From Bathynomus jamesi (lineage: Eukaryota; Arthropoda; Malacostraca; Isopoda; Cirolanidae), in NCBI GenBank assembly GCA_023014485.1, contig JAJOZX010005616.1, positions 143,501 through 207,500 of the forward strand: a DNA stretch of 64,000 nucleotides. Reading direction: 5' to 3'. This document shows positions 46,932 through 56,949 of this stretch, in pieces. The position numbers were made by a program, and so were the translations under genes. How positions within the stretch are numbered: position 1 is the stretch's first letter; each line of letters starts with the position of its first letter. The notes beneath the pieces were generated by a model. The model saw only the letters and a list, made by a program, of their open reading frames with translations. It had not been told where the DNA came from and did not search any database.

Positions 46932-47975
46932 CTAAACGCTATTATGACATTTCTACCCCATCCTCTTACGGCGGCGTAGATAGACTGTACAGAAGTGTTT
47001 ACGGAGTAGGAAAAAAAGATGTTGAAAGATTTTTGAGGGAGCAGGACGCTTATACGCTTCATAAGCCTGTGAGAAAAAGGTTTAAAACAGCCAAGACAAC
47101 GGCTTCCTCGATTGATTCTATTTGGCAAGCAGATTTAACAGACATGCAAAGATATTCTGTGTATAACGATGGTTACCGCTACATTCTATTCATAATAGAC
47201 GTATTCTCTAGATATCTGTGGCTAGTTCCTCTGAAAAATAAATCACCTGAAACAGTTGCTAAAGCCACCAAAACGCTAATGTTAAAAGAAAACAGGGTTC
47301 CTGGCTATTTTTGTACGGATATGGGGAAGGAATTTATAGGCCGTGCTTTTCAGAACATGTTGACAGAGTTTAATATCAGCTATTACACAACCAATTCTAT
47401 ACATAAGGCTTCTTTAGCTGAAAGAGTTCAGCGCACCATAAAGGAACGCATGCACCGTTATTTTACACATAAAAACACATACAGATTTCTAGACATTCTG
47501 GAATCATTGGCATCATCCTACAACCGCTCACACCATCGCACGATTGGGACAACACCTAACGAAGTTTTAGAAAGAGGTACGCTCCCGAGAAGAGATGGAT
47601 CACCACCACCCACCACACTCTGCGCGCTTCAAAATCAATGATTATGTAAGGCTGTCGCGTTCGGGGAATAAATTCGCAAAGGGTTTTGAGCAAGGATGGA
47701 CACGCGAGATTTTTAAAGTTAGGGCTGTGAGACCTAAAGGTGAGATAATGATGTATTACATTGAAGATTTGAATGGGGAAGAAATCTCAGGAGGCTTTTA
47801 CCGCGAGGAATTGCAGAAAGTTGCGTTTAATTTAGAAAAAAATGTGTTTAAAATTGAGAAAATTTTAGGAAGCAAAGGTTCAGGAAGGAGAAAAATGTAC
47901 CTGGTGAAATGGCTAGGGTACCCAGAAAGCTTCAACACCTATATAAAAGCTGATGCAATAATGAAGCTTAAATAG
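46916..47975 (+). pseudogene. INT: Retroviral-like integrase with chromodomain (P2), one frameshift
   Basis: Polinton integrase, which inserts the element and makes the 6-bp duplication. Order: N-terminal HHCC-like region, catalytic core with WQADLTDM, FCTDMGKEF and LAERVQR carrying the DDE residues, an SH3-like DNA-binding region (FKINDYVRLSR) and a chromodomain (IEKILG, YLVKWLGYP). The first frame ends at 47641 and the second is open from about 47595 to 47975; the shift lies in the CACCACCACCCACC run near 47605-47640. The catalytic core itself is undamaged. Confidence 0.92.
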
Positions 47976-47983
47976 TATGCAAC

Positions 47984-48804
47984 ATGGCTCCTAACCATTT
48001 CTACGTCACACTCCCGTCCTCCTCGTCCCTGTCTGTACACCCTAACAACACACTAGCCAACTTTGTAACAGAACTCCATGGGCACATTGAATTGGGTCGT
48101 GATTCGTATGAGGTGGGGATATGCGAAATTCAGCTGGACACCGTCTTTTTAAATATTGAACATAAAGAAACCGTTTTTACGATTCTTAGAGACATTGACG
48201 AGTGTGAAAAAGCTGGGGTAGCTATGGATGAAACTATGCGCATCGCTCGGACTAAGATTGCACGGTATTACAGTACAGAAGTAAGACTAGGGCCGGGTCA
48301 ATATGGTTCGGCCGAGGATGTTGTGAGAGGCTTAAACGTAAGTTTAAGAAACTCAAACCTTACGAATGATTTAGTATATGAAATCGTAAACAACCCTGCA
48401 CATACACTAATCCTAAAATCAAAGACTAACAGACGTCTTAAAGAACATAGAAAGTTCAAATTCTAACCAACGGCCGATATAGCGCAGCCTTCCAAAGAGA
48501 CACATTTCACGAGACACAGTATAACTTGTCCAGATTAATGTATCAATTGAAGATGGAGAAATTGGCTGAAAGGTCCCCAGACATGTGCTATATTTACAGT
48601 AATATAGTGGAGCACCAGTTTGTTGGGGATACCCAGGCACGCCTGCTGCGCATTGCTCACATCCCCAACCATAGAGGAAGGAGTTTGAGTATTACATATG
48701 ACAGACCCCATTATGTGAATGTCGCAACTAATTTAATAACCAATATCACAATATATATAAGAACGATTGAGGGCAAAACTTCCCATTCGGTAACGGGAGC
48801 TTAA
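47984..48804 (+). pseudogene. Penton-like minor capsid protein (P2), one frameshift
   Basis: Starts MAPNHFYVTLPSSSS at 47984, nine bases after the integrase stop. The beginning (N- and D-rich beta strands, LANFVTELHG, YEVGICEIQL) is the typical start of Polinton/adintovirus minor capsid proteins, predicted to be single jelly-roll pentons at the vertices. The first frame stops at 48466 and the rest runs in another frame to 48804; the shift lies at about 48451-48463. Only one base-level lesion is visible. Confidence 0.82.
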
Positions 48805-48838
48805 CAGTGAAGCTACACTTTCGACGCACTGAGTTATA

Positions 48839-49223
48839 ATGGATAGAAAGCCTTTCACCGTCTATCGAGGGTGAGATACCAGCGCGGTAGTGGACTTGGA
48901 TCCATTTTTTCATCCATACTACGTACGGCTGTTCCTTTGCTGAAGAGGGGTGCCAGATACCTTGGAAGGAAAGCGCTACAATCAGGCCTTAACACTGCAG
49001 AAGACATATTGGCCGGGGCTAAACCTAAAGAAGCTCTAAAAAAACATTTAAAGCGTACACGGACGAAATCATCAAAGATGCAAAGAGAAAAATGCGTGGT
49101 GGCGGGAAGAAGAAGAGGGCTCCCCGGAAGAAGAAGGGGTCACGTGGTATTAAACGTAAAAGGCTATCAAAAAAGAAATGCTGTAAGCGAATGAAACCTA
49201 TGGTTGACCACTTTTTTGACTGA
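48839..49223 (+). pseudogene. Basic virion core protein, adenovirus pX/pVI-like (P2), frame-broken
   Basis: An ATG at 48839 starts a short frame stopped after 11 codons; the conserved GSGLGSIFSSILRTAVPLL amphipathic region lies in another frame from about 48871, and a Lys/Arg-rich tail lies in a third segment, open to TGA at 49221-49223, in the -1 frame relative to the middle. The changes of frame are near 48870 and at the A-run at 49036-49042. Adintovirus-type elements carry such a glycine-start, amphipathic and basic protein between the minor and major capsid genes. With one copy in the window I cannot tell mutation from recoding at the A-run. Confidence 0.65.
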
Positions 49224-49297
49224 TATAAGCTAAGGACATTGATCTCATGAATCATAGTTTGTTTACCACTTGTCGAGAGAGGAGTCACTATTTCGCC

Positions 49298-50599
49298 ATG
49301 GCACGCTTCATCCACCCATGTAGTTCACAATGCTGTAAATCGGAGCTGTCCCTTTTTGAGCTCCCGCCAACCCAAGTTTCTATTGAGCACAGTGACTTTA
49401 TTACAATTAACCCTTTAAACACAATTAGTTCCCCGAGTGCACCTATAGAATTCGTGATACCCAGCTCAGGTCCTTACTTTTTTGATCCAAGCTGTGTGCA
49501 CATGTACGCTAAGCTACGTATAGCCCATTCTGATGGAACGGTCTGCGATGACAAATATGCTGTATACCCTGAAACAAACTTTCTGCACGCCATATTCAAC
49601 CAGTGTGACGTATATTTAAATCAGACCAACATATCGGCAGGCACGGGGTACTATCATCTACGAGCCTATTTGGAAAATGTCCTCAACTTTTCCAAAGAAG
49701 CGAAGGCTACCTTTTTAAGTGCGGAGGGATATTATCAAACTAAAGATGAAAATAGTATAAAGGACAAATTTAAAAATTCTAAAAAGAAAATATACGAGTG
49801 TTTTGGACGGTTGCACACAGATTTCACTTTCCAGGAGAAGTTGCTTGTGAACGGGGTGGATATGAAAATAAAGCTCACCCGCACGAGTCCTGAGATCTGC
49901 TTAAATCTGGATGCGAATCAAGAAGAGGGTGCAAAGCCCGTTGTGGTTCACATTATGGACACATACCTCCGCGTACGGCGAGTGAAATTAAGTTCACCAA
50001 AACAACTAGAAATTGAGAAAAATTTACTAAACGCTACAGTGAAATATCCTATTAACAGAGTGCAGATCAAACTATATACGGTTCCTGCAGGGTTGGCATC
50101 GAAGCAGATAGAAAACATTGCCCTGGGAAATCTTCCTAAAAGGATATTAATCGGCATGCAGGACCACGCTTCGGTGAATGGAAAATATAAAAAGAGTGCC
50201 TTTAAATTCGAGAATTTCGGACTTAAAAATATAACTCTATACGTTAATGGCACTGCTTTGGGTGGAACAATGGGTACGGACTATTCATCAGACGCTGTGT
50301 TACCGCTTTGTGCCAGAGCCTATAGTAATCTGACCCATATTGCAGGTGATTGTGATGAGCTTGGTAATGGGGTAACGCAGGAAGAATTCATTGATCAATT
50401 TAACCTTTATCCGTTTGACATTACACCTGACTTATCTGCTAGCGTAAATACCCATTTAACCCCACAGCAGAGCGGAAACATCTCAGTGCGGCTGGAATTC
50501 GCCAAGCCTATAGACGCTCCTATTAGTGTACTAGTATATCTCGAATCGCAAGCCCTAATAGAAGTAGATAGATTTAGAAGCGTTATCACTGACTTTTAA
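49298..50599 (+). CDS. MCP: Double jelly-roll major capsid protein (P2)
   Basis: 433 aa from the ATG at 49298 (GCCATGG context; the conserved FIHPCSS start follows), or 450 aa from an upstream ATG at 49247 in a poor context. Hexon-like capsid protein of Polintons/adintoviruses; family knowledge predicts trimers forming an icosahedral shell. Visible are SGPYFFDPS, the NFLHAIFNQCDVYLN strand region and a C-terminal LEFAKPIDAPISVLVY strand. Fully open. The TAA is one base from the protease ATG. Confidence 0.92.
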   Translation: MARFIHPCSSQCCKSELSLFELPPTQVSIEHSDFITINPLNTISSPSAPIEFVIPSSGPYFFDPSCVHMYAKLRIAHSDGTVCDDKYAVYPETNFLHAIFNQCDVYLNQTNISAGTGYYHLRAYLENVLNFSKEAKATFLSAEGYYQTKDENSIKDKFKNSKKKIYECFGRLHTDFTFQEKLLVNGVDMKIKLTRTSPEICLNLDANQEEGAKPVVVHIMDTYLRVRRVKLSSPKQLEIEKNLLNATVKYPINRVQIKLYTVPAGLASKQIENIALGNLPKRILIGMQDHASVNGKYKKSAFKFENFGLKNITLYVNGTALGGTMGTDYSSDAVLPLCARAYSNLTHIAGDCDELGNGVTQEEFIDQFNLYPFDITPDLSASVNTHLTPQQSGNISVRLEFAKPIDAPISVLVYLESQALIEVDRFRSVITDF

Positions 50600-50600
50600 A

Positions 50601-51083
50601 ATGGATGCTAATACACTTCAGAAAGTAATGGAGCGAGTCACACGTTCCAAATTTATCGGCGTGTTTGCGAAGAATGAAACATTGAGTTTGCCAAGTACGC
50701 GAGAATGCGGTAGTCTTATTGTGAACACAGACATCATCGGTAATGAAGGGATTCACTGGATCGCTGTCTATTTTAAAAATAGACAGCGCCTGTACTATTT
50801 TGATTCACTCGGTACTCAACCCTGGAGTGACCCTATTATTGTAAAATTTCTCGCTCAGTTACATATTCCCGAAGTTGTGTGGACCCCATTTCGCATGCAA
50901 GGATATTTTACTAATGTTTGCGGAATGTACTGCGTCTCATTTCTCATGCATATGTCAAATGATAAAGAATTTATAAATTTTTTAAATTTATTTGACCCGT
51001 GTCACACTCGCCGAAACGATGAAATGGTATGCAGACAGATAAAAAACCGTTTTCCAATTGTACGTACTCGTTGTATATTATAA
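50601..51083 (+). CDS. PRO: Adenain-type cysteine protease (P2)
   Basis: 160 aa, intact. Catalytic layout of the adenovirus protease family: GIHWIAVY (His), FDSLG (Asp), RMQ (oxyanion Gln) and NVCGMYC (Cys). Expected to process capsid and core precursors. It starts one base after the MCP stop, which suggests translation from the same message or a start site just upstream. The DNA around codons 54-62 forms a perfect inverted repeat (CTGTCTATTTT and complement). Same protein as the P0 copy over the shared part. Confidence 0.93.
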   Translation: MDANTLQKVMERVTRSKFIGVFAKNETLSLPSTRECGSLIVNTDIIGNEGIHWIAVYFKNRQRLYYFDSLGTQPWSDPIIVKFLAQLHIPEVVWTPFRMQGYFTNVCGMYCVSFLMHMSNDKEFINFLNLFDPCHTRRNDEMVCRQIKNRFPIVRTRCIL

Positions 51084-51124
51084 TGTTTTTGTTCGTATAT
51101 TTGTAACGATATATTCTGTAGTTG

Positions 51125-51155
51125 TTTATTGTACTGATTTCTTTCATTTAATAAA
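51125..51155. terminator. Convergent poly(A) signals (P2)
   Basis: AATAAA on + at about 51150-51155 and on - at about 51125-51130, as in P0. They serve the protease row and the spliced gene. Confidence 0.6.
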
Positions 51156-51204
51156 TTTATGAAAATATATTGTGTCTTCTTATCCCAAAAAGATCGAAAA
51201 ACAC

Positions 51205-52194
51205 TTACATTATTTCGGTGTGACATTGTTGACTGATCAGTATATCCTCCCTATTCCGAGATTCTTCAAAAGATTGTATAACACGTGTCAAATCCTCATC
51301 GGACCTTAAAGGAATAATGCTTTTAAAACATATACAGAGTATACAGACAGATCCCCATTATGTGAAGATATCTTTGGTTCGAGGAATAACATTGAATGCC
51401 ATAAAAATTTCGATTTTAGCATAATGGGGATAACCAAATAACATTGATTGACATTTTTGGCGAGTATCTATTTGACGAGATACTACAACTCTCCATATAT
51501 ATATAAAAATTCTAATTATAGACACTTACATTTCTATGGTAGTCCCTTGCGTCGGATTGTAAGGAGCGTCACTGCAAATATCTTCTACGGTTTGCGTTGA
51601 AAATAATTCGCCACGGTCAATCGCATTGAAAAGACTAATTGCGGTTAATGCTGCAGTATCACGTTCTTCATACAATTCCGGGGAGACGTACAGGTCCATG
51701 GTGGAGGATGTGTGACATTGTTGACTGTTCAGTATATCCCCCGTATTCCGAGATTCTTCAAAAGATTGTATAACACGTGTCAAATCCTCATCGGACCTTA
51801 AAGGAATAATGCTTTTAAAACATATACAGAGTATACAGACAGATCCCCATTATGTGAAGATATCTTTGGTTCGAGGAATAACATTGAATGCCATAAAATT
51901 TCGATTTTAGCATAATGGGGTAACAAAATAACATTGATTGACATTTTTGGCGAGTATCTATTTGACGAGATACTACACCCCATCCATATATATATATATA
52001 TAAATTCTAATTATAGACACTTACATTTCTATGGTAGTCCCTTGCGTCGGATTGTAAGGAGCGTCACTGCACATGTCTTCTACGGTTTGCGTTGTAAATA
52101 ATTCATCACGGTCAACCGCATTAAAAAGGCTAATTGTCGTTAATGCTGCAGTATCACTCTCTTCATACAAGTCTGGGGAGACGTACAGGTCCAT
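51205..52194 (-). CDS. Spliced gene with duplicated coding unit (P2), unknown function
   Basis: Exons 52194-52025 (170 bp), 51811-51530 (282 bp) and 51319-51205 (115 bp); introns 52024-51812 (213 bp) and 51529-51320 (210 bp), all GTAAGTG...AAAAG. Joined length is 567 bp, 188 aa. Coding phases match P0 exactly despite changes in intron 1. The protein has two copies of a unit with DLYVSPxLYEE, VEDxCSDAPYNPTQG and RSDEDLTRVIQSFEESRN. Acidic, no membrane segment. The terminal TAA sits inside GTAAGTG, a sequence like the two donors, so a further duplicated unit may once have followed. No known family is recognised. Confidence 0.74.
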
Positions 52195-52260
52195 GGTGGA
52201 GGGAATGATTATTCACTGACGCGAAAATAGCTACTGTTACTCCAAACTGAAAAATATCCC

Positions 52261-52319
52261 CTTTTATATGCACAATCGCCAAGCTCCGCCCCAAAAGACC
52301 AGATGTTCGTAGTGATTGG
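52261..52319 (-). promoter_or_regulatory. TATA/GC/CCAAT promoter of spliced gene (P2)
   Basis: TATAAAAG (complement of 52261-52268), AGCTCCGCCC (52282-52291) and ATTGG (52315-52319), in the same spacing as P0. Confidence 0.65.
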
Positions 52320-52439
52320 CTGCCGATGTAGCTGGGTGGAGCTATGACGTGTACCAATCCGCTATAACGGGACCGGACGAGTAACATATATATATTTTCA
52401 CCAATAGATTTAATGCTCGTATTCTCCTTTGAAAATTAT

Positions 52440-53260
52440 TTGGTGATTCGTATAGAACTTTTGATACTGATTCCAAATATGGTTTCAGAATTTTCTATCA
52501 CCCATAGTTTTCGAGAAAATATTTACTCAGAGTTTCCCGCATCATTAGTCACTAATGTAATCGAGAGGATATAAAGAAATATATCCTAATTATATTTTAA
52601 AAGAACATTCGGTTTCAACGTTAAACTGTGGGTCTAAGGTGGGGTGAAAACCTTTCCAATTGCGCTAGGGGACGACGAAAATTATTTGGTGTTTCTTATA
52701 AAACTTTTGGCACTGAGTCAGGTTTCAGAATTTTCTAATGTTAAACTGTGGGTCTAAGGTGGGGTGAAAACCTTTCCAATTGCGCTAGGGGACAACGAAA
52801 ATTATTTGGTGTTTCTTATAAAACTTTTGGCACTGAGTCAGGTTTCAGAATTTTCTAATGTTAAACTGTGGGTCTAAGGTGGGGTGAAAACCTTTCCAAT
52901 TGCGCTAGGGGACAACGAAAATTATTTGGTGTTTCTTATAAAACTTTTGGCACTGAGTCAGGTTTCAGAATTTTCTAATGTTAAACTGTGGGTCTAAGGT
53001 GGGGTGAAAACCTTTCCAATTGCGCTAGGGGACAACGAAAATTATTTGGTGTTTCTTATAAAACTTTTGGCACTGAGTCAGGTTTCAGAATTTTCTAATG
53101 TTAAACTGTGGGTCTAAGGTGGGGTGAAAACCTTTCCAATTGCGCTAGGGGACAACGAAAATTATTTGGTGTTTCTTATAAAACTTTTGGCACTGAGTCA
53201 GGTTTCAGAATTTTCTAATGTTAAACTGTGGGTCTAAGGTGGGGTGAAAACCTTTCCAAT
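52440..53260 (+). repeat. Tandem array, 120-bp unit (P2 tail)
   Basis: From about 52614, units repeat exactly every 120 bases (for example at 52681, 52801, 52921, 53041 and 53161) with almost no differences. Each has the GGTCTAAGGTGGGGTG core found in the P0 array. A partial unit precedes them. Confidence 0.93.
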
Positions 53261-53387
53261 TCAATATAACGTCGAATAATTGCTGCTTCGAACAACTGTT
53301 TTTCAAACTATGGTTTTCGAACAATTGTGCTCGAACAATTGTGCTCGAACACAATGGTAAAAGATACAAGCATACCCCGTTATTTGA

Positions 53388-53431
<44 letters not shown>

Positions 53432-53435
53432 ATAT

Positions 53436-53467
<32 letters not shown>

Positions 53468-53702
53468 GTTGTGGGCATATCTAAGAAATGGAGTCGAGAG
53501 AGGTTTTGTTCAAGCTGTCTAGGAGAAAGGTCATTATGGTCATTCGAGTTGGGCAGATTCTCGGAATTCCTTTCCTCTAGCGAATTGTTTTGGTTAATTT
53601 CAACTTTTAATTGACTTGTTTCGTAAATTTTCATATTGTTTCAATTTTTTTCGCATGGAATGAGACTCGTGTGTTTCGTAAATTTTCATCTCGATACAAT
53701 TT

Positions 53703-53766
<64 letters not shown>

Positions 53767-54046
53767 GGGTTTGGGGAATGACGATCGTCTGTTTTGAATT
53801 GTTTCATAAATTTTCATTTCCGTTCGTTTTTCCCCACTGATATTCGAATGTTTATAATGAAAATTGAGTGTGTAAAATTATTTAATTGATAAACAGAATT
53901 TAATTGGATTCACCCCAAAAGTTTAACTAAGTTTAATGAAGTTCAAGTTAATGTTATATTTGATTCTAATCGTTAAACACTATATACATCTATTGTAAAA
54001 CCCTATATACATCTATACATCTATAGTGAAACACTATATATATATA
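53261..54046. repeat. P2 tail microsatellites
   Basis: (CT)n at 53394-53425, (TA)n at 53430-53467 and 53705-53765, a CGAACAATTGTGCT repeat at 53300-53350 and a satellite unit at 53760-53920. No gene is seen. Confidence 0.7.
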
Positions 54047-54178
54047 TATAGCTATTTTTGTACGGATATGGGGAAGGAATTTATACGCCGTGCTTTTCAG
54101 AACATGTAGATAGAGTTTAATATCAGCTATTACACAACCAATTCTATACATAAGGCTTCTTTAGCTGAAAGGGTTCAG
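54047..54178 (+). pseudogene. Stranded integrase core fragment (P2 tail)
   Basis: About 130 bp matching 47305-47432, with a TAG near 54107 and the same C for G change as the P0 fragment. Followed by (TA)n. Confidence 0.8.
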
Positions 54179-54369
54179 ATATATATATATATATATATAT
54201 AATATATATTATATATATATATATATCATAAGCTGTTTAAAAGACTATATATATATAATTATAGTAAACGAAATAAACTAGTTATTAATAAAGATTGAGT
54301 GTGTATTTATTTAATAAACAGAATTTAATTGCAATAACTACCGTCATATTGTGTTACACAATGGATGAT

Positions 54370-55100
54370 TAATATTTCTGGGATACATGGCGCTATCTGG
54401 AACACATTGCGCTATCTGGCAACTCAGCCAGAATAGAGGCTTATAAAAGACCGAGAAGTTGATGAAAGACTCATTCAAGCTCGGCTCCCAGCCGAACAAG
54501 GACCTCTGGTCCTTCTCTTTCAGGCCCTTTGGTAAAACCCCTTAGTGGCCTCTTAGGTTAGGAAAACGAAAATAACTTGGGGGAGAACTCCTCTCTCTCC
54601 TTCAGGTGTCTCTCTCTCTCCTACAGGCGTCTCTCTCTCCTACAGGTGTCTCTCTCTCCTTCAGGCGTCTCTCTCTCCTTCAGGTGTACCCCTCCCCCCT
54701 TGGCTCAGTCACCTGGCTGATTCAGCCAACTGGCTGATTCTGGCTGATTAGGAGCCTATGAAACAACGCCTACTCGGCTGAAGTCTTAATATGCACTTGG
54801 CTCCTGCCAGGTGAACACCTCTCCTCCTTTCTCTCCTCCTTTCTCTCTGGTCCTTTGGGGGGAATAGCTTGGGGGAGGCCCCCAAGTTGCATGCCCCTTG
54901 CAACCTAGGTTGGCAACAAAGGCCAGAACTCTTTTTTTCTTTCTTTTTCATTTTTTTTTGCAACCCCACCCCCCTTTGCAACAACCCCCACCCCCTTTGC
55001 AACAACCCCCACCCCATTTGCAAAAACCCCACCCCACTTTGCAACATTACATAATAACTTGCAACATTCTTGCACTCTCCCCTTTTACGGCTATACTACT
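54370..55100 (+). repeat. Right TIR of P2
   Basis: Inverted match to the left TIR. Includes the CT-rich repeats (54590-54690), GCCTACTCGGCTGAAGTC, four C-rich CCCCTTTGCAACA repeats (54960-55045) and the terminus CTATACTACT. Confidence 0.87.
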
Positions 55101-55253
55101 TATGCAAATCACACCACGCTTACTTCTTTCCATCCTAAATTAGACTTTCTGATAAATGAAACGAACAGGCAATTAAAGCATGCATTTAAATGGATGTGTT
55201 CTAATGAACTTTTACTGAATTTGGCAAAGTCATTTTATATGATTATTACAAAA

Positions 55254-55330
<77 letters not shown>

Positions 55331-56120
55331 CGATATATATAGGTGACGCAAAAGTCAGGAGTAAAGGAGCCCGAGAGAATGCATCTTTTCTGTTCTATTG
55401 CCGCCACTATTTTTTTTTTAATAGATATTACTTTTTTAACCAAAAACTTACAAATTGTAAATTATAATTTTTTAAACTAAAAACTGTAATTTTTATTTAA
55501 AAATAGTGGTGGTGGTCATAGAACGGAAAAGATGCATTCTCTCGGGCTCCTTTGACTCCTGACTTTTGCGCCACCATATATATATATATATATACACAAA
55601 TTATAAAATAACAATTGGGAATACTCTTGCAAAGGTGAGTGAAGTTAAGTGTTTGGCATTAATTCAGACGAACAACTAAAATTCAAAAGTCAAAATTATA
55701 TATAACAATGGACTCACCAGAAATTTTATTTGCAAACCAAACTATACATTGGAAATTGCAGAAAATGATGCATTCTCTTTCAAAGGAGCAGATATATGGA
55801 ATGCAGTTTCCATAAATATCAGACAGGTTTCGTCACTATATAAGTATTTATTTCACAAATCACTAAAGAAGTACTTCTTTGGTTCCTACTGATGTATAAG
55901 TTCACTACCGACATTATTACTATAGTAATTAAGTTCCCACTTTATAATTATCTCTCTAAAATATGCTAATTTCATTAAGCACTTTTAATTTTATAATTTG
56001 TCCTAAATTATTTGTTTTAATTAGCATCATTTAATTTCTACTAACACATACAACTGATCATTTTCATTAAAATTGTGTAAAAGATAATCAAACATTACTT
56101 TTATAAATGTTTACCCCTTG

Positions 56121-56159
<39 letters not shown>

Positions 56160-56420
56160 TGTTATTACTATAACTATTATTTGCCATTTTCATTTCTCAT
56201 ATATAAGTAATAAATAAACTGAATCCCATTAATTTTGCCTAAAAAACTTCCATGCATCCAAAGGCATATTCAGATTAGAATACTGTGAATATATTAACGT
56301 CATATCAAATATCTAAATTGTACAGAAAAATATTGAAAAATATTGTAAAATTATATGTAAGTTGTATTCTTTTACTGAATAAAGATTTTGTTTGTTTGTT
56401 TGTTGTTGTTTGTTTGTTTG
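55101..56420 (+). pseudogene. Dead CR1/jockey-group retrotransposon, copy 2, right part
   Basis: Continues 37717 beyond P2, beginning with the second TATGCA. Matches 16925-18974 without the mariner. Contains the (TA)n at 55259-55324, a MITE, the empty mariner TA (55845-55846), (TTA)n at 56124-56160 and the (TTTG)n tail. Confidence 0.85.
55342..55575. mobile_element. MITE-like hairpin flanked by TA (copy 2)
   Basis: Counterpart of 17113-17347. Confidence 0.7.
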
Positions 56421-56840
56421 TAAATTAAATCTATATTCGGTGGAAAGACGTAGAGAAGGTACACCATAATATAGGCATAAGAAATAATACAAAAACTAGT
56501 ACCTATCCTCTCAAGCTGAACCCAATAACCGACGAAACAAACACTGGAAAATAGGAAAGGCAGAATGTTCAGTGTTCCAACTAGAGGCCAAACAAAGGAC
56601 GACATCCACTCTGAAGGAGAATAGCTCTGTCGCCAGAGGGCCAAGATTATTTAACCAGCTGCCCAGAGAGCTTATGAACACGTATGAAAGTCTTCCAAAG
56701 AGGACTAGACACTTGACTCAGGTCAGTTCTTCAAGAGCCTGGTGTATCGAGCTGTGTGAGGGGGGAAAGGTCAAGAAAGCAACTCCTTCGTCCACCAAAC
56801 TAGCTCTAGAGGTGGGGCCCCGAGTCTGACCTCCATGAAG
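56421..56840 (+). pseudogene. 3' fragment of a second retrotransposon family (copy 2)
   Basis: Counterpart of 18976-19390, with one substitution in GAGGC(A/C)AAACAAAG. Followed by (TA)n at about 56897-56946. Confidence 0.65.
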
Positions 56841-56893
56841 TGAGGAATCATCACATGGACCTTCTACAAGGTTACAAAAAAAAATAAAAAAAT

Positions 56894-56946
<53 letters not shown>

Positions 56947-56949
<3 letters not shown>

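Larger units (their letters stand above)
37718..55100 (+). mobile_element. Polinton P2, complete, 17383 bp
   Basis: Both termini read AGTAGTATAGC from the outside in, and the 6-bp duplication TATGCA flanks the element (37712-37717 and 55101-55106). The related uninterrupted sequence at about 16915-16935 gives the empty site. Contains the hallmark Polinton set: pPolB, retroviral-like integrase, packaging ATPase, adenain protease, double jelly-roll major capsid and minor capsid. AG ends and 6-bp duplications are typical of the superfamily. PolB, integrase, minor capsid and core gene are frameshifted, so it should not be autonomous now. Confidence 0.95.
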
